Shown piece by piece: positions 35,063-47,093 of a DNA stretch of 64,000 bases. The position numbers and the translations under genes are program-made. Origin of the DNA: Tenrec ecaudatus (Eukaryota > Chordata > Mammalia > Afrosoricida > Tenrecidae); NCBI RefSeq assembly GCF_050624435.1, contig NC_134535.1, positions 124,111,731-124,175,730 of the forward strand. Direction: 5' to 3'. The notes beneath the pieces were generated by a model. The model saw only the letters and a list, made by a program, of their open reading frames with translations. It was not told the DNA's origin and did no database searches. Each line of letters begins with the position of its first letter. Within the stretch, counting starts at the first letter, position 1.

Positions 35063-36165
35063 CCCAAGGTCATAAGTGAGCTCCTGAACAAGGTAGTTGC
35101 AGGGCCCCAGAACCAGTCCTGTAGCTTTGCTACCCTGCAGTGGTGGTATCTCCCAACCATGGTCCCTTTGCTTCTTCCCCAGGCTAGCCTGTCATCATGA
35201 TGAATCGATTTGCTGCCAATCATGATGCTATGATGAATGCTCTTTGTTTTATATGTCCCCTAATTAGCAATGTGGCCATGAATCCTCTGGCCTTATCCAG
35301 ATGATCAATTTTTGTCTTTGTCCTGTTTAAGATTAACTAAACGTATATTTGAATTTGGGGTCATTTTACCCCCAACAGCATGGATTAATTATTTCTCATC
35401 CCTGGGCCCATAGCCCTAAAATAGTGCTCTTTGGTAGAATAGAAAAGAAAAAAAATGAAAATGTGCCCCACATGCTTTGCTAAAGATCACTGAAGAAAAA
35501 CGACTAGGAGAATATTTCAAATAATAATTCCATTCCACATAGAAGATTAAAATATGCATACTCTGGAAAAATTATACCACGTAGGCCCACAGCCAGAATG
35601 AATAGTCATATTTAGGGCCTATCTCCTCCACAGTTTCTACCACAAAAATGTAGGGGTAAGAGATCCTATTTCTTAAATGTGTACATGCATGTTTATGCCT
35701 AGAATATTTCTGGAAGGAAACTGAGAACCAACAATACTCATGCAGCTTATGTCTACACAAACATAACTCTCCCACTGCCATCATCTATACGGGTTCAGTA
35801 TTCCCTTCTTACAGCACGCTTGCCTTGAAACAGTAACTTTGTAGTTCATTGAAGAACGTCTGGTAAGACCATTTAAAAACTGCTCAACTTTCCAGTAAAC
35901 AAGATATCCAATGACTTTACCTGCTAAGACTCTTGACACTGTTGTGTCCACACCCTGTTGGTTGCACAGTTCTGAGCCATCATACCATAATCCTTACCCA
36001 ATCATAATTAAACATCTGCATCGGAGGACCCGACATAAGCCAGACCCCCCACAAACTTCATCAGCGTTCCAATGCTGCCTTCCCCTTTCTAGATGCCTTT
36101 TCACCACAGAACGAATGAGCGCATCAATGGGGTGTTTGGGTGGTATTTTCAGGCAGTTAACTTTG
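35063..36165. other. Unassigned intergenic stretch
   Basis: AT-rich, without recognisable genes or repeats beyond the flanking RTE and SINE. Confidence 0.4.
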
Positions 36166-36167
36166 GA

Positions 36168-36290
36168 CAAAATCCCTGATGGCACAGTAATTAAGTGCTC
36201 ATCTACTAATTGGCAGGCTGTCTGTCTGAACCCATCTAACGCTCTAAGGGTGAAAGGCCTGGCAATCTTCTCCCCTAAAGATGAGTATTT
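36168..36290 (+). repeat. AfroSINE 5' half
   Basis: AAAATCCCTGATGGCACAG, ACTAATTGGCAGGCTG and CTTCTCCCCTAAAGATGAG. It stops just before the RPL23A fragment. Confidence 0.6.
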
Positions 36291-36324
36291 ATATACAATA
36301 TCTACTTATTGAAATGTAGCTCTT

Positions 36325-36527
36325 TTTACAAAGTTGGCATGGAAGACAAAGAAGGAAGTCCTTGCCCTTCCAAAGCTGAAGCCAAACCGAAGCTAAATAG
36401 GCCCAGAAGGCCAGGCTGCAAGGCACCCACAGCCACAATAAGAAGATCCACATGTGTCACCCACCTCCCAGCCGTCCGTGACACAGGCTAAGAAGGCAGC
36501 CCACATACCCTCAGCAACATGCCTAAA
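36325..36527 (+). pseudogene. RPL23A: RPL23A processed pseudogene, 5' part only
   Basis: A + strand retrocopy of the start of the ribosomal protein uL23 mRNA. GAAGGAAGT..CCTTGCCCTTCC, AAAGCTGAAGCCAAA, a CCACAGCCAC..AAGAAGATCC stretch and GTCACCCACCTCCCAGCCG match the N-terminal ~65 codons. Frameshifts and an early stop are present. The remaining two thirds of the coding region are absent; the copy joins an L1 3'UTR at about 36527. Confidence 0.75.
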
Positions 36528-37966
36528 GGTCAACAAACAGTCCTGGAACTATTTATAGGCTTTTCTTTTTTTTGTCATTGATTTTTGTTGTTGTTATTGT
36601 TTGTTTTCTTTTGTTGATTTGTTTTGCTCTGTCTTGTTTCTGTGCCTATTATTGTCTTTGCATGTCTATCTAGATAAGTGGGATAAATAATCCGGAGGAG
36701 AAAACAAGAGGACCAACAGTTCTGAAGGGGACATGGGAGAGGGGAGGCGGGAAAAGGAAGTGGATGTTAACAAACCCAGGGACAAGGGAACAAGTGATCT
36801 AAAATCGATGGCAAGGAGGGTTTAGGAGGCCTGGTAGGTCTTGATCAAGGGCAATGTAATGGAGAGAAATTAAGGCTGAGCATGATAGTGGGCCAAGAAG
36901 AAAGTAAAAAGAAATAGAGAAAATAACTAGGAGGCAAGGGGCATTTATAGAGGTTTAAACACAGGCATGTATATATGCAAATATATTTATATCTATAACG
37001 ATAGGGAAAGAGATCTATGTACATCTATTTATAGGTTTAGAATTATGGTAGCAGACAGACATTGGGCTTCTACAAGTACTCCCTCAACACAAGAACAACT
37101 CATTCTAATAACCTGGCATTCTGTGATGTTCAGCTCCCCAACACAATCGCTGAAGACAAAACGGATGCATAGCAAATGTGGTGAAGAAAGCTGATGGGGC
37201 CCGGCTATCAAAAGATATAGTGTCTGGGATCTTAAAGGCTTGAAGATAAACAAGTGGCCATCTAGCTTAGAAGCAACAAAGCCCACATGGAAGAAGCACA
37301 CCAGCCTGTATGACACCAGCCTATGAGGTGTCGATAGGATCAGGTATCAGGCATCAAAGACCCAGAATAAAACATCATATCATTGTGAATGAGGGGGAGT
37401 GTGGATTGGAGCCCCAAAGCCCATCTGTGGACAATTGGTCATTCCCTTACAGGAGGGTCACAAGGAAGAGACGAGCTAGTCAGGGTGCTATATAGCACCT
37501 ATGAAAGATACAACTTTCCTCTAGTTCTTTAATGCTTCCCCCGCCCCTCTGGCTAGACCAGAGCATGGACATGGGTACAGATAAGAACTGGAAACATAGG
37601 GAATCCCGGATAGATAAACCCCTCAGGACCAATAATGAGAATAGTGATACCAGGAGGGGAAGGTGAAGGTGAAGGGAGAAAGGGGGGACAGATCACAATA
37701 ATTTAAATATAACCCCCTCCCTAGGGGTGGACAACAGGAAAGTGGGTGAAGGGAGACATCGGTCAGTGTAAGACATGAAATAATAATAATAATTTATAAA
37801 TTATCAAAGGTTCATGAGGAAGGAGGGGAAAATAAGGGGTTGATACCAAGGACTCACGTAGAAAGAAAATGATGGCAACAAGTGAACAAATGTGCTTGAC
37901 ACAATGGATAGATGGATGGATTGTGATAGTTGCTGTATGAGTCCCCAGTAAAATGATTTAAAAAAA
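36528..37966 (+). mobile_element. L1 3'UTR copy joined to RPL23A fragment
   Basis: A 1.44-kb copy starting AAAGGTCAACAAACAGTCC and ending CCCAGTAAAATGATTT plus A-tail. It has a single module (37125-37360). Its 5' end directly abuts an RPL23A retrocopy fragment in the same orientation. Confidence 0.85.
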
Positions 37967-38144
37967 TTCTTCTGGAGAAAAGGCAATAAAAATGTTTGAA
38001 GTACATGTTTTTGAATCACTCCATTTTGATCAAGAAAAGACCATAACTTTAACTCTCTATGTCAAAGCATGAAAAAGACTTAGCCGCCCCCCCAACTCAA
38101 CGTATAAAGTATAACTAGACTTTCCCCCCAAATAACAAACAGAT

Positions 38145-38300
38145 ATACATTTGTTTAGGTGCCACTGAGTCATTTCCAACTCATAGCGACCCTATGTATA
38201 ACAGAATGAGACATTGCCGGCCCGCTGCCATTTTTCCAATGTTGCGACATTTGATCTCTTTGTTGGAGCCACTGTGTCTATGGATGCCTTGACTTTGGGA
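38145..38300 (-). mobile_element. RTE 3' fragment
   Basis: Contains TTTAGGTGCCACTGAGTC, ATGTATAACAGAATGAGAC and GGAGCCACTGTGTC. Confidence 0.6.
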
Positions 38301-38374
38301 TCGCAGAACTGCCAAGGCTGAGAACTCAACCTTCTCTGAAGCAGAGCTCCTATTATGATTAAGTACTGAGTCTG

Positions 38375-38655
38375 GTCCTCAGCTTTTTCCTGTCCTCTGT
38401 TGGGTGGCTAGGAGTCAGAAATGACTGGACAGCAGGAGTGGCAAAAAGAGGAACCCTAGTGGCTTATGTGGTCACGTGTTGGGGTTGGGTTGCTAACCAC
38501 CACAATGTCAGCAGTTCAAAACCACCAGCAGCTCCATGGGAGAAAGGCTTTCTACCCCTGGCAAGAGTCACAGTCTCAGAAACCCACCAGGGCAGTTCTA
38601 CCCTGTCCTATGGGGTCACTATGAGGGAGGATTCTTATGATAGCAGTGAATGATT
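38375..38655 (+). repeat. AfroSINE 3' fragment then full AfroSINE
   Basis: TGGGTGGCTAGGAGTCAG ends a partial copy at about 38440. A full one follows from GAGGAACCCTAGTGGC to GATAGCAGTGAATG. Confidence 0.8.
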
Positions 38656-39074
38656 GAAAATAATTTGAAAGACCCTCCAACCCAGATTTCTTGCAGCATT
38701 GGCCCATTGGAGGGATACATACTGGTGAGGCAGAGGGCTTGGCTCTGACACTTTGTCCTGAGGGCAGAGGCAGGTGGCTACAGCCAAGCCTGGGATGCCC
38801 CGGTCCTTAGGCAGTCAGAACAAAGGGCAGGCAAACTGTTCCACTTCCTTCCTGCTGACTTCTCTCTCCCCCCCCCCCCCCCTGTTTTTCCAGGCCCGGA
38901 ATCTGACAGCAGTTCCAGCAGTGAGGACAGCAGCAACAGCGGTAAGAAGGATCCGAATCAGGCTCCCATGATATTGTAAGATGGTGTTTGTACAACCTCC
39001 AAATCACTTCAAATCCCCCTTCTGGGAAGGGATTGTGGACTGGAGCAACACATACCTGTATCAACATTATGTGT

Positions 39075-39290
39075 CTGTAATGTTTCCCAACGTCATATAC
39101 AAGAATATTCACAGCAGCGCTCTTCAGAGTAGCAACCACTCAAACGTGTCTACCTTCCTATCAATTGTAGAACGGGCGGGTAAATAAATTGAGGTGTGTT
39201 TATACAACGGAATACTGTGCGACAATGAGGATGAATGCTGTCTAACTACACTAACTGATAGGAACATCATATATATATATATATATAAAG
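39075..39290 (+). mobile_element. Ancient L1 ORF2 end
   Basis: AAGAATATTCACAGCAGCGC, AACTGAGG-like and ACAACGGAATACTGTGCGAC correspond to the end of L1 ORF2 at the nucleotide level. An (AT)n tract follows at 39270. Confidence 0.65.
39268..39287. repeat. (AT)n microsatellite
   Basis: About ten AT units at the edge of an old L1 fragment. Confidence 0.9.
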
Positions 39291-40057
39291 GAAATACACC
39301 AAAACAACAGCACACATGCATGCGCGTTCCTGTTTTTATAGGTAAGAGCAGAGGCAAATGGAATGTGTGCACTCAGCAGTCAGCATAGCACTTACTGGGG
39401 TTTGGTAACTAGAAGGGGCATCGGGGAGGCGGCTTCAGCAAGAACATTTTGAATGCTGTTTATACGGGTGCAATTTCTGCATGTGTATTAAACACGAATA
39501 TGTACCTGGAAAATGCACAGTCACGTTTCTGTTGTTTCACTGTCGATCCAAGATGCCCAAGCAGGGGCCGGCCACGCCTGATGGTGATGTCGTCATCACG
39601 CACCGGCCTGCTTTATTTCTCCGGGCCCTCATCTTCAGAGCACGGCTTTTATTTGCATGGCTCTCACACAACTGTCCGTTCCCTAGCACCGTGTCCTTGT
39701 TCCCTCAGGAAGAAGGCAGAAGAACCAAGAGCTTGCCTGTTGTGAGGCTTTGGTTTTATTAGGAAAGAAAACACTTCCGAGAGAGAGAGACATCTCTTTA
39801 CTTTTTGAAGGCCAGAACTGTGCCACTTGACTATCCCTAACTGCAAGCCATTCTGAGGTGAGGATTTTAGCTGGGCCTGCAGTTGCTCTCAGTAAAGTAG
39901 TGGTTTTCTTGTAAGTGTGAAAGAAGAGAGTGGGCAACAAGGAAGCACTGGCAGTGTGCACTATCGATAACACGCCATTAAGGGTCCTATGTTCTCGTGG
40001 GGGAGATGGGAGTGTTCAGAAGGAGCACAAGGTGCAATAAGAACAGAGAGGAGTTCT

Positions 40058-40195
40058 TGTTCTTGTCATCGGGTGCCGCCCAGTCAATTTTCGTCTCATA
40101 GCAACCCCATCTAATAAAGTAGAACGGCCCCGTAACATCTTCTGGGCTGTAATATTGTTCTGGGCTGAACTTCCCAGAAGAGAAAACAGACACCT
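40058..40195 (-). repeat. AfroSINE 3' half
   Basis: GGGTGCCGCCCAGTCAATTTTC and CTCATAGCAACCCCATC. The tRNA-like half is missing. Confidence 0.6.
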
Positions 40196-40486
40196 TGAAG
40201 CCCAAACTCTGTCTACTAGATGGGAGAGCTCAAAAGATTTTTCAGCAGCATGATGAAAAAGCATAAATCAAAGTTATGAGATACCATATTGGCTGGAGAT
40301 GGAGCTAGAGGGGCAAGGAGGGCCTAGGTGATGAAAGACTCGTATCATCCTTTGTTATGGGTTTAAAGGAATTAGACTTTTATCCACAGGAGAATGTTCA
40401 ATCGGTTTTAAGGAAGTGAATGAAAACATTCAGGCATACTTTGAAGATATTTCAGGTTTAGTTCTAGGCCGCTGCAATAAAGTGAA

Positions 40487-40972
40487 TGTGTTAGACCGGG
40501 TTGACTAGAGAAACAAATTAATTGACACTCGTATATGTGTAAGAGAGAGCTTTATATCAAAGAGTAAGTCTTTATGAAGAAAACATCCCAGCCCAGTTCA
40601 GATGAAGTCCATAAGTCCAATATTAGCCCATATGTCTGATACTAGTCCATAAATTCCTTTACAGACTCACGCAGCACATGCGATGATTCCGAATGCAGGA
40701 AGATCACAGACCAGGGGGTAATGGAAGCATCTCAGGGCTGGCAAGGATCTCCATGTGGCTCCTTGATAGGAAGATGAAGTAGAAAGAGAGAGGAAGTTCT
40801 CAGAATCCAGGATCATCGTGAGAAAGCCACGCGCACAAGGAGGCAACATCAGGCTGGGACCTGACTGACAGGCTAGACTCCACCCCTTCACTCTTTTTTT
40901 TTTTTTTCTTTTCTTCTTTTCCCCTTCACTCTTAATATCCTAAAGTTGACACGAGATGATGTAACTACCACC
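40487..40972 (-). mobile_element. Solo LTR, same family, minus strand
   Basis: A 486-bp element flanked by perfect GTGAA duplications (40482-40486 and 40973-40977). It reads TGTGTTAGACC at its left end and TAACTACCACC at its right. An internal T run lies near 40893. Confidence 0.8.
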
Positions 40973-40994
40973 GTGAATATTGCAACGAAGTGGG

Positions 40995-41115
40995 ATCTTC
41001 TAGTGGTGTAATGGACTGTGCGGCAGTGTGACCCACTGGGTTAGCAGTTGGAAACCAACCCAGCAGCTCTGCTCCGTCCTATGGAGTCGCTGTGGGTGGG
41101 AATCTTCTTAAGGAC
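40995..41115 (+). repeat. AfroSINE, internally deleted
   Basis: TCTTCTAGTGGTGTAATGG, GTTAGCAGTTGGAAACC and TCCGTCCTATGGAGTCGC with the middle lost. Confidence 0.65.
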
Positions 41116-41160
41116 AGAGAGTTTGGTGTGAATGCATAGAAAGATCAAGTTTCCACCATA

Positions 41161-42110
41161 CCAGTGGTGGGATTTAGCTGGTTCACACTGTTTCAGCGGC
41201 AACGATACCTAATTTTTTGTTGAGTTCAATGGACTGGTTGTTAAAATGACACCTGTAATCAGCATTCTATGGTGTAGAGATCACAAATTTACGTTCCTTA
41301 CTCTTTTTCAAGTTCATTTTCAAAACAGCTTCCATAGTAATGGTCTTTCCATCCATAGGTATAAAAAGTTAGATGGAATTATGCTTGTAATATTTACATA
41401 TTCATTTAATAAATTTTATTATACTTTTGATGAAATACTACATTTTTATTCCCCTGAATTTTTTACTTCAGTAAGCAAACACTTACAATGTAAAGAGAAA
41501 AAGTGCCAAGCAACCTCTGTGTTTGTTTCAGCTTTGTGTTAAGCCCCAAGTTACCCTGAGATATTATGAGTGAATTATGCAATTTCTGACAGTGTTCAAA
41601 GAGCTAAAACATATTGTCAGGACAATGGCTGCAAGTTCAGCAGCAGCAGAAAGGGACTTTTCAAGGATGAATATAGTATGTCCAGAGAAAAGAAGTCGCT
41701 TAATTCTTTCTAACATCAAAGCACAATGACGATCGTGTTTGATAATTGGCCTACTGCTAAAGGAATGGAATTCTACTCCCACAGTGAAAAGCTGGTTAAG
41801 GATAAATCACACAGCTGATGATGTCAGAGAAAAGTAAAGATTATTGCAAGTGAGGGCACCAATCAAGACGAATATGAAAACATCTTAAAGTTTTATTGGT
41901 TTTTTTTTGTCAGGTACTATTTAACATTTTTCATGAAAATTTTAAAATTCTTTTTATAACACAATCTAGTTTTATGTACCTCTTTTATTGTTCTTAGTTA
42001 AGTATTAAGTGTATGACATAATAAACTACCTTTCAGTGTATTGGTTTTTGTATACTTAAGAGTCACGAGGGCAGCGAGCCGGTTGTTAACATATTTGAAT
42101 CGCACTCTCC
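41161..42110 (+). mobile_element. hAT transposon remnant with transposase C-terminus
   Basis: The left end CAGTGGTGGGATTTAGC and the right end, which reads inward as GTGCGATTCAAATATGTTAACAACCGG, resemble a hAT terminal pair carrying CCGGTTGTTAA. Inside, around 41620-41840, broken frames encode SSAAAERDFSRMN and a later KSWLRINHTADD stretch, the conserved hAT dimerisation (C-terminal) motifs. Stops and frameshifts are present, so it is inactive. I could not find a clean 8-bp target duplication. Confidence 0.7.
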
Positions 42111-42114
42111 TATG

Positions 42115-43315
42115 ATAGTCTACTAAGCATTCAAAAGCATTGTGAACGAGTTTGAAATACTCTGAGAATCGCCGAAATGTGACATGAGACAGGAAATGAG
42201 CACATGCTGCTGGGGAATTGGGGGGACAGACCGGCTTGGAGCAGGGGTACTGCAGACCTTGAATTTCTTTTAAACAACAACAGCGACGTCTACAAAGTGC
42301 AATGAAGAAAACCATCATAAAAGAAAGGCTTTCAGGTGGGTATTTCCAGCAGTACACCACCTGAAGCCATTAGCCACGGTGTAGTTGCGTGGTTAGGGCC
42401 GGCCACGCGTGTAGAGAATGCATATAATATGAATAACATGTGGAGGGTTAGAGGCACACTTTCGGGAAAGGAGGTGCTGCCGGTTTGCATGCGATGCGAC
42501 CCCTGAATCAGGGCTGCTCTCAGAGGAATCAAAGTTCCTCTGTTCTCCAGACTGGCCTTCCGTTTCGGTTGTTACAGCCCAGAGCTCTTTTCTGCTCCAG
42601 CTACCCTGCCTCAATCCCATCTCCTACGAAATCCTCGGTGACGAGTGGAATTTAAAGATGGGCGAGGGGTAAAAACAGGGAAAAGACTTCTACAAACCAT
42701 TACTGCTACCTGAAGATGCATTCTGGAAACCGTGTGTTCGGCACTGAGTTGCTAAATGGCAGCGTAAGGTTTCCTGGGGGCGTACTCCCGCGGTCCTGGG
42801 CTTCACACCATGAAAGAATTCATCCAAGGGGGGTTTATGAAGGACAGGACAGTGTCAGGCTTTCCAGTCTCAAAGGGGTACACAACTGGGCACCCCCACA
42901 TGCAGAACTGGGGCACGAGGGCATGGAGGTCAGAGAACGAGGGGGTAGAGCAAGGAGCAAGAGAGAGAAGGGTGAGAGAATCTGTGGAACCCAAATAAGG
43001 GGGGAGTGGGAACATAAAATGAGGGTGACAGGGCAAGAGTGTGCTCTGTGCCTTTATCCTAACCCACCCCCGGGCTGGGAGAAGGCGTGGTTCAAGGTAT
43101 GGGTTGGCCCCATTGGCTGGGTTGAGCCCTGCTGGGTGATGTCATGAGCCTGGGCCTAGTTTGGACCACCCAGGTGTACCTCCCACCTGGCTGGGGGTTT
43201 AAGTAGGAGTATGATCAGTTTGGGGTTTGCATAGGTGTCTTATGGTTGCCTGATTGCCTTCCAACTTCCTTTATGGGGGCCTTTGCAGGCAGGGGAGGGA
43301 CAACCCCCTGTCCCT
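42115..43315. other. Unassigned intergenic stretch
   Basis: Moderately GC-rich with G-runs around 42930-43000 and C-runs at 43065. An open frame of 143 codons (42716-43147, plus) shows no known domain. No gene call is justified. Confidence 0.4.
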
Positions 43316-43317
43316 AA

Positions 43318-43470
43318 ATCTAGCTAACTAACAGAAAGACAGCAGTTCAAACTCATCTGTCCCTCCCAAGGGAGAAAGATGAGGCTATGTGCCCCCCTAA
43401 AGATTGACAAGTCTCAGAAACCTTACATAGTATCGCTGAGTCAAGATAGATTTCATGGCAAGGTGTTCAG
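43318..43470 (+). repeat. AfroSINE
   Basis: CAGCAGTTCAAACTC, GGGAGAAAGATGAGGC and AAGTCTCAGAAACC. Confidence 0.75.
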
Positions 43471-43721
43471 GTTGGCAGGTCCACTGTCATTTAAACGTTG
43501 GCATTCCCTTTCTTTTTCACCTGTCTTCATTTTCCCAGGATAATTCTACCCATCTCCTCCGTTTCCATCACCTCTCAGCTGTTGTTGATCTTTGACTCTA
43601 ATCCTACCCAGTGCAAGGACAGAGCCTTACCTCCCACTGGCTCAACATCTCCACCTACAGGCCTTTTCCCTTCATTTCTGTGAGAACGACTTCCTTGATT
43701 TTCTGCCTCTACTGAACTCCA

Positions 43722-43908
43722 GAGGAGCCCTGGTGGTTGCGTGTTGGGCTGTGAACGGCATGTTTCCAAATTACCAGCAACTCCGTGGTAGAAAGGTTGG
43801 TCTTTCTGCTCCAGCAGAAACAATTTAAGCAGTTACAGTCTCAGAAACCCACAGGGGTGCTCTGAGTCAGCACTGACTCAATGACAATGAGTTTGGTTGA
43901 GTTTTGGA
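43722..43908 (+). repeat. AfroSINE
   Basis: GGAGCCCTGGTGGTTGCG through CAGTCTCAGAAACCCACAG to ATGAGTTTGGTTGAG. Confidence 0.88.
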
Positions 43909-44377
43909 CTCAACTCGTTTCTTTTCCTTTTATCTAAGACCCTTCTCACTCACAGCCTGAATAAAGTCATCCCTACACAGATCCACTGCGTCTTCCTGAT
44001 TCTATCCACTAAATGCAGTCACTTCACTGCTCTTGCCAGTTCAGCAGCTTTCTCACTGGATCATTGCAGTGGTCTTCTGAAACTGTCATCATCTGCCTTT
44101 ACTCCTCTCTTTATATTATTGCGAGAATAACCTTTCTAAAGAGCAAAACGTGTTCTAGCATCTCTCTGCGTCCCCAGTCTACTTCCCACACCATGTGTCA
44201 CGCACACAGCTACCCCCAGGCTATCCATGACCAGACTGAATCACTTGAGTAAGATGGCATGCTTCTGCCCAACTCTGTACCTACACATGTCGCTCACATT
44301 GCTGGAACTTGTCTTCCCATTCATTTTCTGGCTGCTCCTCCTCCAGCCCAGAGATCAACCCAGAGAAGCTCCTGTGC

Positions 44378-44562
44378 ATGCTATAAAGTCAGTTGTCCTC
44401 CAGAGGGCTGACGCATGGTGACCCCATGGGCGTCACAGGAGAACTACTCCACAGGGTTCTCAGTGACTGCGTAGTCAGTAGATTGCCAGGCCTTTCTTCC
44501 TAAGCATGTTGGATCTCTAGCTTTTCAGTTCTTAGTCAAGCATATCACCCAGGATCCCCTCA
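44378..44562 (-). repeat. AfroSINE-related, diverged
   Basis: GCATGGTGACCCCATGGG, TCCACAGGGTTCTCAGTG and CACCCAGGATCCC in minus-strand order. Confidence 0.5.
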
Positions 44563-44904
44563 GCTTCTTGGTCAAGTTTGGTTTTTGGGTTTTTTTTGCC
44601 CCACCGCAGTGCAACTGTCAATTTGTCTATTCCCTACCTCTAGCAGACTGTGAGCTGCTTGAGGACAGAAATCACATTTTATTTAGATTTGTGTTCCCAC
44701 GATGAACACAGTGCCTAGTACATAGCAGAGGTTATGTTTGGAGTACTTAATACACATTGGGGTATCAAAACAAACAAAAACAGAATAAGCCTCCCTGAAC
44801 ATTGAGCAACTCACTCTTAGTGCACCCAGTGGCATCACCTGGGAAGGTTCTCTCTGGTCATAATTTATTTTTGTAAAAGCCGTTTTGCTAGAATTTCGTT
44901 TTTG

Positions 44905-47093
44905 TGTGTGTGATGGCTGATTTAAGAGAACAGTGTGTGTCTGTGAAATTTTGTTTCCTGCTCGGGAAAAATGCTGCAGAAACTGTCATGATGTTGAACA
45001 CAGTTCACAAGTATGGCACTATGGGAAAAACTCAAGTGTACGAGTGGTTTTCTCATTTCAAAAAAGGTGAAATGTAGATTGATGACAAATCTCTTGTGGA
45101 CATCAGTCAACTTCCTGAATAGACAAAAATGTTGACAAAATCCATGCACCTGTGCTCAAAGACAGGTGACGACGGACCATTGAAGAGATGGGGAAGTTAT
45201 CTGGATTATCTTGGAGCTCAGTTCAGCAAATTTTAATGGAAGATTTGGGAATGAGAAGGATCAATGAGAAATGTGTGCCTTGGGTTCTGACTGACGAGGA
45301 AAAAGAGCGTCAAGTGGAAAGATGCTGTGCTTTGAAAGAACAGCTCCAAAATGACCCAGACTTTTTCTCAGGCCATTACTGGTGATGAGATATGGTGCTA
45401 TTCTTTTTTGGTTGTTGTTATTTTAATGAATAATTTTATTGGGGCTCTTACAGCTCTTATAACAATCAACACATCAATTATATTAAGCACATTTGTACAT
45501 ATGTTGCCTTCACCATTTCAAAAACACATTTTCTTTTCACTTGAATCCTTGGTATCAGTGCCTTTTTTCCCCCCTTTCCTTCCTTTACCCACCCCCACTC
45601 TTGTAAACCCTTGATAATTGATAAATTATTTTTATATTTTCCACCATCCACTGTCTCCTTCACCTATGTTTCTGTTGTTTGTCCTCTGAGGGGGGTGGGT
45701 GTTGTATATTGATCATTGTGATCTGTTCCTGCTTTCTACCCCACCTTTCCCCTACCTTCATGGTATCACTACTCTCCTTATTGTCCTGGATTCTGTGTCA
45801 AGAGCTCTGATCTGTACCAGTGCAAATGCTCTGGTCTATCCAGATTTGTAAGGTAGAATTGGGGTCATGATAGTGGAAGCATGAAAGAACTAGAGGAATG
45901 TTGTATGTTTAAGTGGTGCTACTGCACCCTGGTTGGCTTGTCCCTTCCTTGTGACCCTTCTGTGAGAAGATGTCCACTTGTCTACAGATGGACTTTGGGT
46001 CTTCATTCTGACCCCCCTTGTTCCCATCAAAATGGTTGTTTTGGATCTTCTGATCCCTTATACCTGATACCACCGACATCTCTTGATCACACGGCTTGGT
46101 GTGTGCTTCTTCCATGTGGGCTTTATTACTTCCTTGCTAGATGGCTGTTTGTTTAACTTTAATCCTTTAAGAACCCAGATATTATGTCTTGTAATGGCCA
46201 GGAACCATCAGCTTTCTTCACCATGTTAGCTTATGCACTCATTTGGTCTTCTGCCATCATGTCAGAAAGGTGAGCATCACAGAATGCCAGGTTATTATAA
46301 TAAAGTGTCCTTGCATTGAGGGAGTACTTGAGTAGAGGCCCAGTGTCCATCTGCTACCTTAATACTTAGAAATATATGTCCATAGATCGATATCTCTATT
46401 GTTATATATTAATATATTTACATATGTACATACCTATGTTTATACCTCTATAAATGTCTTCTGCCTCCTTGTTCTTTCATCTATTTCATGGTGCTATTCT
46501 TACCACTTGTAAAATAAGCATCCATCAAGCCAGCGGAACTGCCATCACCACCTCACCAAAACAAAGCTGATCAAGATGATACTCATTTATTTTTATGATA
46601 TGAAGGGGAATAGTGCATTAGGAGTTTGTTTGACAAGGTCAGACTGATAATCCAGCTATCTGGGTTCTGAAAAGATTGGTTCTGAAAGATTAAGGAAGTG
46701 TGTGACAAAAAAGGCATGATTTGTGGCAGATGGGGGACTGATTTTGTCACCATCACAATGCACCTGCTCACGCATCCATCTCAGTGCACCAGTTTTGGGC
46801 CCAAAACACCATGCCTCTTTTGCCCCCCACACCTGACTCACCTGACCTCACTTTGTGTGACTTCTTTTTATTTCTTCAAATGAAGAGGGGCATGACAGGA
46901 TTTGACGACTTGGAAGAGGCAAAGAAAAAAATGAGGAAGGTGCTGTTAGCGTTCCAAATAGATGAGTTTGAAAAATGTTTCCAAGAATGGAATAATAAAA
47001 AAATGAATGCAATCATAGAGTTGACAAATGTGTTAAGTATAATGGAGAATACTTTGAAGGTGATAGGTTGTTTTGTTAAAAAAAATTAAATAC
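44905..47093 (+). mobile_element. mariner transposon remnant, split by an L1 tail
   Basis: A broken mariner transposase starts MADLREQCVSVKFCFLLGKN at 44913, hits a stop after 51 codons, and continues in other frames with LMEDLGMRRINEK and ITGDEIWCY. An L1 3'UTR copy (45406-46487) interrupts it. The rest follows with HHNAPAHASISVHQF, LTLCDFFLFLQMKRG and DEFEKCFQEWNN. These are the D,D34D-type landmarks. The first Asp (TGDE) and third (LCDFF) remain, but the second catalytic Asp has become His (HHNAP). Terminal repeats were not resolved. Confidence 0.85.
45406..46487 (-). mobile_element. L1 3'UTR copy inserted in mariner
   Basis: A 1.08-kb 5'-truncated copy of the window's main L1 3'UTR, with its A-tail at the left. 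It is flanked by perfect 14-bp duplications, ATGGTGCTATTCTT, at 45392-45405 and 46488-46501. It has a single copy of the ~247-bp module. Confidence 0.9.

Noticed and set aside
42716-43147. 143-codon open frame near G-rich DNA
   Set aside because: No homology and no surrounding gene structure; composition explains the open frame.
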